In this document: positions 34,901 through 48,315 of the stretch, piece by piece
How the letters are laid out: each line of letters begins with the position of its first letter
How positions within the stretch are numbered: position 1 is the first letter of the stretch
Assembly (NCBI GenBank): GCA_019614645.1
Contig: JABWDB010000011.1
Span: 5,195,501-5,259,500 of the forward strand
Reading direction: 5' to 3'
Source of the DNA: Stratiolaelaps scimitus
Taxonomy: Eukaryota > Arthropoda > Arachnida > Mesostigmata > Laelapidae
Length of the DNA stretch: 64,000 nt
Made by a program: the position numbers and the translations under genes
The notes under the pieces: model-generated
Told to the model about the DNA's origin: nothing
The model's database searches: none
The model's input: only the letters and a program-made list of their open reading frames with translations

Positions 34901-35395
34901 TCCCTAAATTAAATTTGTTTTTAATTGTGATACTTGTTGTAGTACCACACGTACGACGCGCAGTTTGTTTCTTGTCTGTTCGATATGGGTCGACGACCCT
35001 GAGCCGTTTGGCTTAGCCGACGAACTTGACAAAGACAACGCTGTGGTCCGGCGGCCACCGCATTGATCCATATCTATCCTCTGCAGGAGATTTAAACAGA
35101 TAAAATTGCATTAGATTTCTAATCGAGAGTTCGCTATATCATGCTCTTGCTACACCGGCCAGAAACTCCCAGAGCAGATTCATTACCGAGGCGTTCGTCG
35201 CTCTCCAATGCAAATGCGTCCCGGTTCAGCAGCCCCGGTGTCGAACCATCGCAAGTTCACCACTAGCCTTGAGCAGTGAGCGAGAACGATTTTTCGTCCG
35301 ATAGTCTTGCACTGGCTCCATCTCACCGAAACCGGCTTCGCCGCGTGAACTAATATTACGACAGCGCCATTTACAAGCCGGCCATTTACAAGCTT
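31922..35395. other. Gene-free stretch with GA/TC repeats
   Basis: (GA)n at 33223-33248, TC-rich sequence at 34360-34400, and a TAA-type run at 34670-34695. ORFs under 125 codons apart from one of 164 codons on the minus strand (33590-33096) that overlaps an open plus frame. No gene supported. Confidence 0.4.
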
Positions 35396-35950
35396 CTAGA
35401 CGGCACAGCTTAGATTCAGTGACAAAGCGCTCCCCCGAACACCCCCGCCGTCGGCTCGTTCGTTTCGACGATGTTCTCTTACACATCTCGATTTCCGGCG
35501 ACTGTTTCCCGTGTACCTCTGTCGGCCGCCATCACGGCTGCATACAAACGAAATGCAGATACCTGATACACAGATGGCCGATAGCCGCCGCTCTGGAACC
35601 GCTCGTACACTAGCGACTTTCGGTTGGCCCGCTGAGTGGGCGCGCGGACGCCGCCTTCTGTCCACCCAGGTCAGCTCTCGTCCACGCTCGAGGCAACCAT
35701 ACGAATAGGACGTTGGCGTAGTCGTACAGCTTTGCACTACGCTGTTCACTCGTCGATGTGGCGGCCTGCGTCTGGACGCGTCACCTGCGCGCCGACAGAT
35801 TTCAACGCATCGCACGATCGCTGCCATTGCTGTGTTGTTTGCTGCTTTAACGCCCAGAGTTGATTTGCTCGCCTCGGCTTGCCGGGGCCGCGCTCGGCTT
35901 CGGTTGGCCGTGCGCTCACCCGTTAGTGCTGCGAACCTTCCAGTATTCAT
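35396..35950 (-). CDS. Candidate ORF, 184 aa, Arg/Ala-rich, unknown function
   Basis: ATG-to-TAG ORF on the minus strand. The product is strongly basic with many Arg, Ala, Ser and Cys (for example VKAANNTAMAAIVRCVEICR) and no recognisable domain. About one random ORF of this length is expected in 64 kb of this composition. Several plus frames are open over the same bases, which lowers confidence. The ATG has G at -3. Confidence 0.22.
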   Translation of the reverse strand: MNTGRFAALTGERTANRSRARPRQAEASKSTLGVKAANNTAMAAIVRCVEICRRAGDASRRRPPHRRVNSVVQSCTTTPTSYSYGCLERGRELTWVDRRRRPRAHSAGQPKVASVRAVPERRLSAICVSGICISFVCSRDGGRQRYTGNSRRKSRCVREHRRNERADGGGVRGSALSLNLSCAV

Positions 35951-37692
35951 TCCATGGAGGAACCGAGGAGAGGTTTTCGGAGCGCCGAATCCAAGCTCTT
36001 ACCAGCTGAAGATATCAGCTATCAGCTAGTTGGGGTGTACGCGACTCGTTTCGGCACCAGCGAATATATATATATATACTCTGTGAGCGAAACGCGGCAT
36101 CTGTGTGCGACGGGCGTTCGAGCCTGGGCAAACTCATTTCATGTATCTCAAGGTCATTGAGAGTCAGGGACAACTTAGGGTTTGGCTTCGACTTCGCGTG
36201 CACAAAACCAAGCCGAGATCATCGCGTTTTCTGCTCTGCGTGTCTCATTCGAGATTCAAAACGTATTGATTTGCAAGCTAGAACGCATTGTATATTCGGT
36301 TCGAGAATACCGTGTTAGTGTATTTAAGACCTGGTAAACTTTGGACCCCGCAACAAATTCTGGGGACTCTCCACGTGTCAAGAGCTTCGTCCCATCCGAA
36401 ACTAGGGAAGTGTTCGGGAAAGAGTTCACCCATGGCATGGCTGTAGACATGTAGACCAGTCATTACATAGCATGCTATGCAATATACAAATGCGTTCGGT
36501 TATGCGGAAACAAGGTGAATCGTGGACGCTGAAAGTTTTCGTTGAATGAACACCCCTAATAATAACTGACAATTACCTACTAAAGTTCATTGTGTAAAAT
36601 TACAGCATTACCACCTGAGCTCGCTGAGAGACTGGTCGAAGCATCTTGTCTGAAAATGTATATTTGTCTTCAACCAGTGGAAACGTATGATTAAGAAGGC
36701 CGCTACGAAAATAGTCGAGACGAATCTCATCAGTTTAGATGCCGACGACCTAAGCATTCATTCATCAGGCACGGAGAACACACTCATATGTCCCATCCCA
36801 AGCGAGATGGGATGAGACATGCATATATACTTATAATAATTATTCATGCCTCGAATATGTGCTGTATATTTCATAATGAAGTTCTGTTATTTTGTTTTCA
36901 GTTCAGCTATGACATGAATACGAGCCCTCGGCAGGTCTCACCGCTGGAGCTGAACCAGTGACCTGTCATCACTACTTCACACAACCCGCGGAATCCATTC
37001 AAGGTTTTCTGAACGCGCGCGCTAGACAGACCCGTTATCGTTCGGGGCGGCGCGTATGGAGTCTCTCGTGGCTGATGCGAGCCGACTTCAGCAGCTTCCT
37101 CGAACTTTGGCCAAATAGTCTCCTCGCCGCCCCCTGCTGTTTATCTTACGAAATGCATTAAATAATTACTGTTCGCTGTTGATCCTTCCAGCGGGTGTTC
37201 TCTTGAATGCGGATGCTTCTCCTCTGCTTAAGGCATCTGAGTTCGCGCTAATTGTTGTCTGTGACGTCTGTACGCTGTTCCGGTGTCGCGTGACGGCATC
37301 TAGAAAGAACATAATCAAGCCACTTAATTACTTCATCGAAAATGTGTTCAACAGCAACAACAACAACGACAATATGGTGATCTTGATGTTCAGCCGCGTT
37401 CTCTTCGTTGATTACACGTAATAAGCATCAAACAGCTTTACATATGGAACTTTACATGATTGAATTATAGTCGAATATCCGCATTGCTGTTTTCGGGTCG
37501 GCTGCCCCCTCGTTCGCGGACGCTTCGTGTCCACAAATTAGACCGTTCACAACGCATTACAGCAAAATTGTAAGGGGCATTTTTTGTCCGTTGCATTTTT
37601 CAATCTCCAGCCCATCTATCTATCCATCTATCTTGTTTTTTTTTGCCAACTCGCTCGCGCGTCCGTTCCGCCTCCAGCGCGGTCGGCCGCCG
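35951..37692. other. No gene assigned; (AT)n at 36064-36079
   Basis: No ORF above 81 codons. A short TC/TATC patch lies near 37610-37635 and a T-rich run at 37636-37645, just before the candidate coding segment at 37693. Confidence 0.45.
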
Positions 37693-38076
37693 ATGAGGCA
37701 GGTCATTAGACGGCTTAAGTTTACATTATTGGCAAGCGAGACGAAGCGGGACTCGAGCGGGGCTGGTCGCTGTCAGCTTCGGCTGATCTTTCGAGATCTT
37801 CAAGAGCTAACAAATAGTGACAACAGTGACAACGATACGGCTCCGTCGCCCTGGCCGGGCCACCGGTGTGGCTAGCTGGCCGGCGTCGTTTACGTCGGCA
37901 GCGACGAAGACCGGCGTCATCTCTCATCTGCTGAAACTGTGGAGAAGTTCGAAGAGGGCGATTGCATCGGCGGACGGCATCCACCCTTTCCCCGTAGTCT
38001 CACACAGGGGGCAGGGTACAAGGGGACTCCCACAAGGCAAAGTGCGTACTCACGGCCGAGCTGCGCTACATCATGA
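37693..38076 (+). pseudogene. Coding-like frame broken by one TAG
   Basis: From an ATG at 37693 a plus frame runs 127 codons to a TGA at 38074, with a single in-frame TAG at codon 61. Both halves read like one protein: before the stop LRLIFRDLQELTNSDNSDND, after it VVYVGSDEDRRHLSSAETVE. The second half has a very strong RNY pattern. This could be a recently inactivated gene, a readthrough case, a sequencing error or two exons. The other two plus frames and one minus frame are also partly open here. Confidence 0.25.
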
Positions 38077-39862
38077 TACAAATATCGCGCAAGCTAATAT
38101 TTCCTCGACGTCGGACCCTGCGCGACGTCCGCCCGTTCGGAGGACCTGATCGGCGGAGGGGGAGCCGGCTGTCGCTTTCAACGATCACGTTGGCGATACC
38201 GCTAGTGGCTGGCTGGCGGGCTGACTGGCTGGCGCTGGTGCGTCTGACCAGGATCTCGTGCCGGCGTTGAGGTCTACCTACCTTGATGGTGGATAGAGAG
38301 GCTTTGCGTTCGGTAGTGCTGATGGTAGTGATGACGGCGGCGGCGACAGCCGCAGCTTCGAAGGGATAGCACGGACGATGTCGTTTACCTCGTCTTGCAG
38401 ACACTTCGTCGCTTTGTCAAGCTTTCTGATTCAGCGCACCTGAAAGTCTACCCTAGCTCCGAGCAGAAGTCTTTTTCGGAGACCACGACGGGGATTGCCT
38501 CTATTTGGCATTACACCACCTCCAACCGCGTGTGCTCTGATGCTTGCCCGAAGAAGAACGCTGTCATCGCCAGCCGGCGAAATATGATGACAACTCCGCA
38601 GCGCAAAATCCACCGCATTTACTGGCATTCGGCATTAGTAAAAATGAAATCACATATATCCTGTTAGTATCATACATCGCCTGCCGCATTTGCGCCGGTG
38701 GACCAGCTCACTAAAAATAAATAGATTATATATATATATATATACATAGAAGTTTCGTCTCATATGAGAGGAGGTAAAAATAATAGTTGGCCTTAACTCA
38801 CGAAGGCGTTCCGCTGGATTTTAACGATAACCACGTTTGTTAATCCCGAGAGGTTGGGCAATTTAGCAAAAAAAATGTCCCTCGACGCTTTTTTCATTAC
38901 GCTTACGTTTCGAGAAATATGACATACGGACGATAGTTATTCGTTGTCGTTGAATAGGATACATGGAAACATCTACGTCAACCTGAATAAAAAGGCGATG
39001 GTTCTATTTTTTTCATTTTATCTTTCATCGAGCGCTTTATACATAATTCAATATCGGTTGAATTTATCTAAAGAAATAACAAAAAAAGAAGAACTCTGCG
39101 GAAAGGGTTGAAGCGTAGAGAAGTTAAGAGTTTCTTGAGCAAAACGCCGACGGCTTGACCGGGTCGTGGAACTCTGGGAAATCAGCTAACGGCCAGTCAA
39201 GGAGCTTTGTTTCGGGTATGTGGATTACGACGAGGTTGAACCCCAGGCTGTCTTAATTAAAATGCAAATCAGCGAAACCGCGAATAGCCAATCATATTCT
39301 CTCTCTCTCTCTCTCGGTATTCGACACCAAAACCAATCGAATCCGCTGAACCGAATCCTCGCAAATACTTAATGACCGCCGGTACAGTGGATGACATCGA
39401 TTAACGATTTGATTAACAACACGGGTTCGCCGTTATTTCGTAAAAAATGAGCCTTAAATCTCAGAGAGAAAGGGAGAGAGAGATAGAGAGAGAGAACCGT
39501 TCCCTCAATGTAAGAAGTTGCAAAATGGTGTGCCAGTAGTTTAGTGGGTGTCGCAACAGGACGCCACACACACGCATCTCACAATTGATCACCAGATATG
39601 ATTAGTGGGGTTCATTTGTCGATTAGTGCTTACCTACGTTAGATTTCGAAGCGATCTTTATTTTGGCCTTCGTTGTGTACCTCCATAATAGTCTATCTGG
39701 CTGACAGGGATTGTCAAGGACGAGTCGAGGACCAGCACCATACCATTTCAAAGACTCATCGTCAAATAGAACACTGAATGGAAAATGTGTGTTTTAAGCA
39801 GTTAGCGAATTTCAACGTTGTTCGTGTTCGACATCTTCATTCCACTGTATCGTATACATCTA
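38077..39862. other. No gene assigned; microsatellites
   Basis: (TA)n at 38726-38745, (TC)n at 39296-39315, (GA)n at 39470-39494. 38680-39370 is AT-rich and without ORFs of note. Confidence 0.45.
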
Positions 39863-39883
39863 CTCTCTTTCTCTCTCTCTCTT

Positions 39884-39921
<38 letters not shown>

Positions 39922-39943
39922 ATAGATATACATATACATATAT
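39863..39943. repeat. (TC)n/(TA)n compound microsatellite, about 80 bp
   Basis: A TC run (39863-39882) passes directly into a TA run with TATTATA and GATATACATA interruptions. Confidence 0.97.
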
Positions 39944-42733
39944 GTTTGTTCAAGTTTGCAGGCGAACCTTGACCCATGCGAACAAGAGCAACGGTCGTTC
40001 GCTTCTTCCAAGTCGATTACACCAGTCAACGGGCATCGTTCGGGAAGAATGTTTCCAGGCGTGCCGATGCCATTGTTTAGTGTAGTCTCCGTTCCACGTA
40101 GGTTGCGACGTAGCGAGCACGGCACACTTGGCTCTCTGCCGCAATCAGCAAGCACGACAGCCGTTCATCTCCGCCGAGTAGAGTGCCACGAAGATCGCAT
40201 CCGCCCGGTAGCCACTGCTGGCATGAATATAGCCATATCTCTCTCTCTCTCTATCTCTCTCTACCTTAAAAATTCAACCACGATCGCCATCGGCCGCTCC
40301 CTTTTTGCGCTCATCGTTTATGGATTCGTTTGAGATTCTCACAGGTCTCCGATCGGCAGCCGACCTGACGCAAACAGAGACGATCGCGGTCGCACAGCGC
40401 GCTCACAGAAAACGGCTCACCTCGTTGCCGTGTTGCCCGCCGAGGGGAGCGTTCCCTGTCGGCCCCGTCGAGACATGCTCGCGCCGACACGAACACCGCC
40501 GGGAGAGAGTCGGTCGCTTATTCCCAACGCACGCTAGCAGCGGCAGTAACAACGAGACACAGCAGCAACGTGGACCTCGACAACAGCATCGCCAATGCCG
40601 TCTCAGTGGTACTACCCCGGGGACTCGCAGAAGGACAGACATCGCCCTATGCGCCGAGAAGGTGGACACGCTCCATCGCGTGGCGTGTACTTAAGCGTCG
40701 GCGGCAGCGTTCGCTGCAGCGGCGGCGGCGGCGGCGGCAGCAGCGAAGGCGCATCGCGCCGCCTCGGATAAACTATCTCGTATAGGAATAAGCAGAGCAC
40801 AGAAAGCGATGGCGGCCGAAATGGATTGAAGTGGAATGATCAGCGCAGAACGGATCCGAATGACAGAGCAACAACGCCAGCACGACTCGGGACCAAAAGG
40901 CCGCCTGTGGACCGTTGACCATACCGCCGCCGCCGCCGCCGCCGTCACCACCACCGGCGCCGCCACAGCTCGGGGAACACTGGCCACCGAACACAAATAC
41001 GATGCCGGCTTCGAAGATAGAGACAGTGAAGCATAAGAGAGAGAGAGAGACAGAGAAAGCAGACGCCCAGAAAACGAAGATGCGTCCTAAAACTCAACAA
41101 AACGGTGGCCGCGGGATGTGGCAGTGAAGAAGGCGATTCCCTCTTGGGTCGCTGGCAGAGGGTCTCGCAACGAATCGGTGGGAATCGCGCTGTGAGGTCA
41201 GTACGAGCGGCCGAAGTAAAAACAACGGCTGAGGTTAAAAGCGCGCAGAGCGGGTATAGTCATCCTGGGCGATTGCGCCTATTTTCCTGCCCGTGGCTGA
41301 AGAGGACGGTGCCGCCAGATGAATTGGCGTCTGATCGACGGCCGCCTGGGCGACGGTATGACCAACAACAAAAGCACACACGTTTGTGCGCGGGGGAGTG
41401 ATCGGTGCTGCTTGGCTGCAGACGTCCCATAGACGAAATTGGCATTCGTGCACCAATTGCTGGTACTGACGCGATTACTGCTGATTCGATTTGGTTGCGT
41501 CGTGCTGTTCGTGTTTGTCGCAGGCTAGGCTTGTTAGAAATTGAGAATAGTTCATGTTGAGGACGGTGCGGGAGTCATAATGGAAGTCAAGGGGGAACTC
41601 TGTGTATCCGAGATCATGGTCCGACAACAGTCCGGCAAGCGGACACGCTAAATCGACAATAGAAGCGATCCTCTGAGGTACAATCTTCACCGACAAAGAT
41701 CAAAGTGTCCGACATCTGACAGTAACCCAACGCAGCGGAGCTGCGTCGGCCACCCATCTGCTAGGCCCGTGTCGTTCAATCCCGCGCATGCGGTCCGCGC
41801 CACAGATCGGACGGCGACACCGCCTTGGTCAACGACTCAATTAAAGGCCGCTGGCTTCGGCGGTCGCTGCTCCGTTGTGCTGCGAGCTGCGAACTCACTT
41901 GTTTATTTGTCTGTATAATCATCGTGGTGTATGGCGAATTCACTGAATCAGACAATAATCGCCTTTGCGAGAATGGTTTCGACTCCTTTCGACATGGTCG
42001 GCGCGCGTTTCGCAATAGAGGTCGCCTCTGTTCTCAAGACAGTCTCCGCAGAGGTATCCACCCCTGGGGAATCCCGGAAAATGAAAGCTTCCGTCAGATT
42101 TTCTCTGGGCACGTAGGCTATATATATATAGATATATATATATATATAATACAATAGCAATGATGTGTTTGTTAATAGGAAGCCACAGTGGGAAAACGTC
42201 ACGCCTACAAACACAAGGAGAGAAGTATCGGTCAAATAAAGCATATTTGTAAAAATCGCTTGAAGTGTACTGTTTTCCAGTGCGTGAAGCTATTGCATAA
42301 GAATTTGCCGAATCAGACCGATATGGTAGCGTTTGTCTTTGAGGTTCACGCGCGAATCCTCAATATGTGTGAATGACGTTTTAAACAAAACGCAGCACCA
42401 CTCATGTCCAGCAGGATGCGACAGGCATCTCGAATGCCTGGTTTGTATCAGTCCACTTTTAAGACGTGGGGCTTTCTCGGAAAATGACCAGCTGTCTTTA
42501 CTGCGAAGTCAATTGAAAAAGTCGTTCTGCCAATCGAGTATCTTCGGCCAGAACCATTTTCAAGCGATAGCCCCTGTAATATGATTGACTTCCACCCCGC
42601 ACAACGTGGCCGTACCTCGTCTTCGCCGGGTGACGAAGCATGGGACGCTAGGCAGTTGTTTGGCGAACGCCACTGTAAACGGTCAGTGCGCATGAGGTTC
42701 TAGCTAGATTTCAGACTTCACCATGATATGACC
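39944..42733. other. Triplet-rich GC region, no gene assigned
   Basis: (TC)n at 40231-40262, CGG/CAG repeats at 40717-40742, CCG repeats at 40922-40945, (GA)n at 41036-41053, and TA/GATA at 42119-42148. Poly-Ala, poly-Pro and poly-Arg peptides from the triplets inflate several ORFs. No frame is preferred. Confidence 0.4.
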
Positions 42734-44115
42734 TCAATCGAGAAGTATCGCGCACCTCCCCCCGATCAGGATAACATCAATAGAACACTGTAATGCTCTC
42801 GTAGAGCTGGTACGGCAATACGCCATTGCGACATCGACTGTCCCTTTCACCCTGGACATTGCCCGTCGACCGCCGACCTCGTTTTGTCTCCTCCAACAGT
42901 GGACTTCCAAGTTCCCGGAGTGCTTCCTCATCCTGCTGAAGCCTGTTGAGTTTTCCCGGCCGGGGAAATTCACACTACTAGGCTCCCGTGGAAATGCGCG
43001 CACTTTCGTAACGGAGAGACAGAGGGAGAGAGATATAGATAGGAGAGGGAGGGGGGGGGAAATGGAGAGATGAAGAAAGGAAGAGATAAGGACCACCGCA
43101 GAGGAAAAACGAACGAGGGACGAACGGCCGGGAAAAGGGCGACCCGCTTTTTCTGCTCGTCCGAGAGAAAGTTGCTCCGCAGTTGCAACACAGTGGAATG
43201 GACCTCCGTTTGGCCGCCACTCCCGAGCAACGCAACGGCCAAGTGGCGTTGGTGGCGTCGACGGCGCCCGGTAGCAGCCGAAACGAGCGTAGAGAAAAGC
43301 CGACCACGAACGAAAAGCGGGGCCGCATAACGGAAAGCGAAAATAAAACGCACCATTCGTAGACGTACGAACATCTACACACACATACACACACACTCGC
43401 CCGCATACACGAGCGTGTACAAGGGAGTTGCGCGAGACAAGGTCCACTTTGGCAAATGTGGAGGATGGACGGCGAGGAATTGCGACAGGAAAAGAAGGCC
43501 CGGCAAAGAAGACTTTTCCACGGAGGCCGTTCTTTTTCCCGCTGCGCCTTCCACTCGAAGCTGCTCATTTTACTCGTCTCCGTTTCCATACTCCGGCTCG
43601 AAACGTTCGCGCGGCCCCGGACGCCGCCGGCCTGAGCAGGAACGGAAGTGCCAGACGTCCCTGGCCAAGACGCAAGCGGGTCCCGGCCATTGCTCCACCA
43701 GCCGGGACTCCGGTAGACGGAGGTCGGGAAAGGTCTTGTCGGCTGCCCTCGCTTCTAGCGGTCGGCTTCTCCACGATCGCTCACGTCTACTTCGTATTGC
43801 GTTCGGCCGGGGGGTCGGACCGCGGTCTTTCGGCCGGCAAGCGGTGAGAGGCGGGCAATTTGAAATAGCTGCGCCGACGCGCGGGCGGCTGTAGCCCACT
43901 CGCATGCTACAAGCGTGTGAAACGGCTCCGGCCGACCGCAACCCGGAGGCGGGGGAACGAACGGGCCATGGTGCCGGGACCAGGATGGCTCGGTCCGTGA
44001 GGGTCAGAGGCAGCGAACAAATGGTCCAGCCGCCGCTCCTGGAGTGGGCTCTGAAGTAAGTGCGGCCATGGGAACGTTTCCCAAGTAGGTCTGAAGTACC
44101 GAGATATAGGGCCAC
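42734..44115. other. GC-rich block open in most frames
   Basis: Minus frames of 237, 203 and 181 codons and plus frames of 159 and 139 codons overlap, with a TC-rich centre near 43015-43060. Because nearly every frame is open, length carries no weight here. At 42785-42960 one minus frame reads LLEETKRGRRSTGNVQGERD and a plus frame reads VRQYAIATSTVPFTLDIARR, and both look protein-like. The block could be an exon or a promoter-type GC-rich region. Confidence 0.25.
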
Positions 44116-47090
44116 CTGTAGGCCAACAACCCCTTGCAGGCTACCTTTTCGGAACTGTTCCCCACTAGATCTACTCTATGAGTATGTATACCAGGAATCC
44201 GAACCTCGTGTAACCTCATGGGACGCACCGAAGATTGCCGTCGAGGGCCACAGTCGAGAAGAGCTGCACAATTTCGTGCTCTGTCCGAAGCTTCGTCTGT
44301 CGTACCTACCCAACGATATGATCACGGATAAAGTTTTACGCTAGGCATGGTCAAAAAAATTACGTACGCATATATAACGATTATGGATAGACTGTTTGCA
44401 CAATATATACAGCCAGGTGTGTTATCTTTAGTGAGAGATCCACGTGGTGTCTATCTATATAACATATGTACATCCTATTATAAAAAAAACAGATACCAGC
44501 AAAAACGGAGGCCTCTATTTTCATTACTTTCAACACGCCTCTCGTGCAATGAACAAAAATCGAACAAATCCAGAACAAGCTGTCTACACAACAGAAAATC
44601 ATTCTATCAAATGCAAATTCTCATAGCTCCTTTTCTACTATCACGGCCGTGCTCGCCCTTTATCCTCGCTCGGTCTCTTAGCCGACATCAACCCTTCAGC
44701 CGGAGCCGTTCGAGCGCACAGACCTGCCCCGATCGACGCGCGCTACACAGTTCACATCGTTTTAGGCGCCCCTACGCTCTTTGCGCGGACCGTCCCAGCT
44801 CCGTGGCTATAGCGTCAATCGTTCGTGAACCGGCTCCCCGTTCCCGGTCGCGTCTTTGGAAGTTGCCGTAGCTCAGGCTGAGAATAGCAACAACAGTAGC
44901 AATCGAAGCAGTAGTAGTGGCACTAGCAGTAGTGATTCAAGAAAGCGCCACTGGAGGGTCAAGTCCTCCCACAAGTTTCCCATTCACAGCTTTCCTCGAC
45001 CCGGTGGTCCTTTCAGTTCGGTATTTCTTAACTGTATGATGGCTGCCGTCGGTCGCAGTGAGCCGATTTAACAGACGACTCACCGACCGCCCGCCCGCCC
45101 GCGGAGGTGTGCGCCATGAACAGGATTGATTGCGAGCGTTGTTCACACGCGTACAACTTACTGGCGACAGCGCAAATTGAATCCCAGCTTCGTGCGCTTG
45201 TTCATGTGTGTTTCTGCGGTGACCCTGGCCGCGACGGGAGCGGTGGTCCTCCGCGCGGCTACTCTGCCCTTCTTCGATTGACACCTGGGCGGTCTCTCAC
45301 TGTGTCGCCGTAAGAGGAACGTTCTCGGGGTGTCATTTTCAAGTGTTTCACATCCCTTTACCGAATCGACTTTGCTTGATCTCGTGATTTGAACAGGGCT
45401 ACCGTATACAAGCAACGTCGGCGGTTGTCCTACTTCTCAGTTTCTTCCCTTCGATTTCGGCGGGGCCGGCAACCAGCGATAGCAAGATGTCGACTATGAG
45501 AAGAGGATTTAGCCGTCCCCTAGGGCTCACACGATCTAGACATCACTGAGGAAGCGAGTCACATCAAAGGCTAGACCGCGCACGCAATATATTGTGAATA
45601 TATATCGTGAACTTACCACGCTCGATACCGTGGCTATAAAGGGTGTGCTAAATTCGTCAACCCCTACCGTGAATATCTCGTAAAAACCTCTCACCTATAT
45701 GTAGTGTACTGAATTACGTACAGGGTCAAATTGGCACGAAACTATGCAACGCTGCCACTGAATGCGAAGATTCGCCGTTCTACCGCTACATAGATTCAGC
45801 TAATGGTCGGTTTTCCCGTAGATTTCATTGTTGCTGTTGTTGCTGTTGTCGCCGTCGCTGCTACGATTTGTTACTGCACAATCCATGTTTATTTTGTTAT
45901 GCTGGCGGTGTCGTGCTAATTTTCCTCTTGCTCTTCCCATCAGAATAGAGCAGTGACAGGTAATTGTCAACTGGCAGATCCGATTTTGTCTCCTGTGCTA
46001 CAATCGTATTGCGTTAGGAATCTGTCCGGGTTACGAAAACCCAACTCGGCGACCACCACCACTACCGCCACCATCAGTAACAGGAGTAACAGGAGGACAA
46101 TCCCCGTTCGGTTGCCCTCATCGCGTGAGGAACGTCCCATGTGAACGCGTCGAAATCATCTGCCCATTCTTCCAATCGCGGCCAATGGAGACGTTCGTCG
46201 GGCGGTTTTCAACCGCCTTTTCGTGTCAATTCTCTCTACTCCCGTAAAACTTCTGGACTCTCTCTCTCTCTCTCTCAATGCGAATGAAACTATCGCTGAC
46301 TATCGCACTGCAGCGCAGGCTGTTCGACAGCAGTGCCGACTAGACTGGTACAGCTTTCAGAACAGACAGCAAACACGAGGGCTCTGTGCGGCCTCCGCCA
46401 GTTAGTCACCTCGTTCACAGTACATGTTGTAAATGCTATATCCTCCATATCATGCGTAATGCGTCGGCGCGCACCGCGCGGCGCAAGCGTGTGAGCAAGT
46501 CGAACACCAAGCAATCTTATCTGAGGTGCCACCAGCAGGGCAACGTTCACCATTCACTCGTCGTCGTCAAGTAACTGAAGACCGTTCAGAATGCAACAGC
46601 AACAACAACAACGACAACACAACAGCGTCGACAACAACGATTATAGGCAACAAGGCATTAGATCGTGCGACATTTCTCGGCCAAGAGGCAAAATACATAT
46701 TATAAAAGTGGAGTATTTTTCTTTTTTTTTGGAGAAAGGTGCCCTTACGTCCCTCCCCCAAAACGGTGTCATCTATTGCTACGAATTTTCACACAGAGAC
46801 AAACGCGAGCTCCATACGCTCCACACATGGTGGCTCAGCCATACGGTCCGCCGTCGGGGCTCCCGCTACACGGGCGCCTGCTTCGCGTGAGAGAATCGCG
46901 CAAATTGCCGATGCGTGCTCATCTACCGGGAGACGACGGCAACGAAGTGGCCACCGAGCGGCCGTGGACCAGTCGAAGCTTCATGACGCCGCTACACGAG
47001 ATACTACGGAAAAATTGGACGCTTCGTCCCTTCTGCTAGTTCCACTTCTCATTTTTTCTTGCAGTCTGCCTTTTCGTAGTTGACCCTCAG
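44116..47090. other. No gene assigned; possible coding just before 47.1 kb
   Basis: TTGCTG triplets at 45828-45860, TC at 46259-46277, CAA-type triplets at 46590-46640. Two plus frames at 46665-47083 (124 and 114 codons) read well in places, and a good acceptor-like TTTTTTCTTGCAG ends at 47064. The 174-codon plus frame at 44347-44871 is Ser/Arg rich and not preferred. Confidence 0.3.
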
Positions 47091-47527
47091 CTGACTTTCC
47101 ATGGCAGATCGACTTGGCCAGCTATACCGGTACCGGCACTGCTACCATTGGTTATGACATTGGCCCCTCGGGGCGGATGGTGCCGTTTTTATATGACAGC
47201 GGTCATCTTGGCCAACTTCGCCCGTTCACGTTCGTACGCGCGGAGTTACGACGCGCGGATGCAGCTCGGCGTCGCGGCCTCCGCTTCGGCCTGTGCTGCG
47301 CTGCGTCTGACCACTCGACGCCGGACGAACATATGCCAATGGTCGAGACCTGTACCCACGCTAGTTGCTTGTACAGGGGTCATGCGATCGTTGTGTGTTC
47401 GACTTGTTCCGCTTTCGGAGCGGAGAAATGGGCGAAAGTTCTAAGAGATATTATCCAGGCAGTGTTTGTTATGTTGAACTCAAAATGTTTGCATGACTTT
47501 AGCATCAGGTGGGGTGAGCGTTACTGA
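47091..47527 (+). CDS. Candidate terminal exon, about 145 codons
   Basis: A plus frame is open from a TGA just upstream to the TGA at 47525-47527. An acceptor, cgtagttgaccctcag, ends at 47090 and would admit the frame with two leading bases. The product starts DFPWQIDLASYTGTGTATIG, with small, polar residues and high RNY content. It continues with basic and Cys-rich stretches and ends with AEKWAKVLRDIIQAVFVMLN. There is no known motif. A second plus frame of 98 codons overlaps it from 47148. Without an upstream exon the call rests on composition and one splice site. Confidence 0.27.
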
Positions 47528-48262
47528 TCAAGCAAATATAAGTACGCTCCTTCTAGCTCACGCACGGTGATATCGACAGCGAGATAATCTGCCTCATTAA
47601 TGCCCCCGATATTCGTTTATACTTTCAAAAAGCTGTGGCTCGGGACACGAGATCTCTTCCCACGGCGCTGAAACAGCATAAAATGATTGCGGTCCTCGCC
47701 ACCACCGCTGATGGAACTGATGAACAACAACGACCGTAGAAACAAAGGAATCAACCTGAGAATCGCTGACAACAACCAGGAAGTGAACGAGGCAGCACAA
47801 GGGTGTCTGTAACACAATCGCATCACTTTGCCCATAGCCAGCACCGATATGATGCAGGAGAAGGTGTCGTCGCCATGCCGTTACAAGGCTGGCCTCTGCT
47901 GGATGATCGTGCAAGCGAATGGTGAGCATGCCGATGTGAGCACAATGGACATGCTGCGGAGTTCAGCATTGTTTGTCGGATTCACACAACGTCAAACCAT
48001 AATTTGTATAGATATATATATGTGTGTGTGCGTGTGATGTCACCAGGGAGCGTCGAATGTCCCGGCCGCAGGGAGAAGCTCGGTGTAGGCCGGTCGCATG
48101 TAACGATTCTCATGTTTGGAGTCTTCTCCAGCGGTGGACGGCACTCAAAGATCGGCACGCACGCCTCGGCGGCGAAGTGGCGCCGGACCTAGAACAAGGC
48201 TAGTCCCTGTCTCATCGAGAACGGGTGTCTCTTAAGTCGAAGGTGTTACATCTCTGCATTGA

Positions 48263-48315
<53 letters not shown>

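Noticed and set aside
42734..43447. 237-codon minus-strand ORF
   Set aside because: It crosses a TC-rich tract giving Ser/Leu/Phe runs, and five other long frames overlap in the same GC-rich block.
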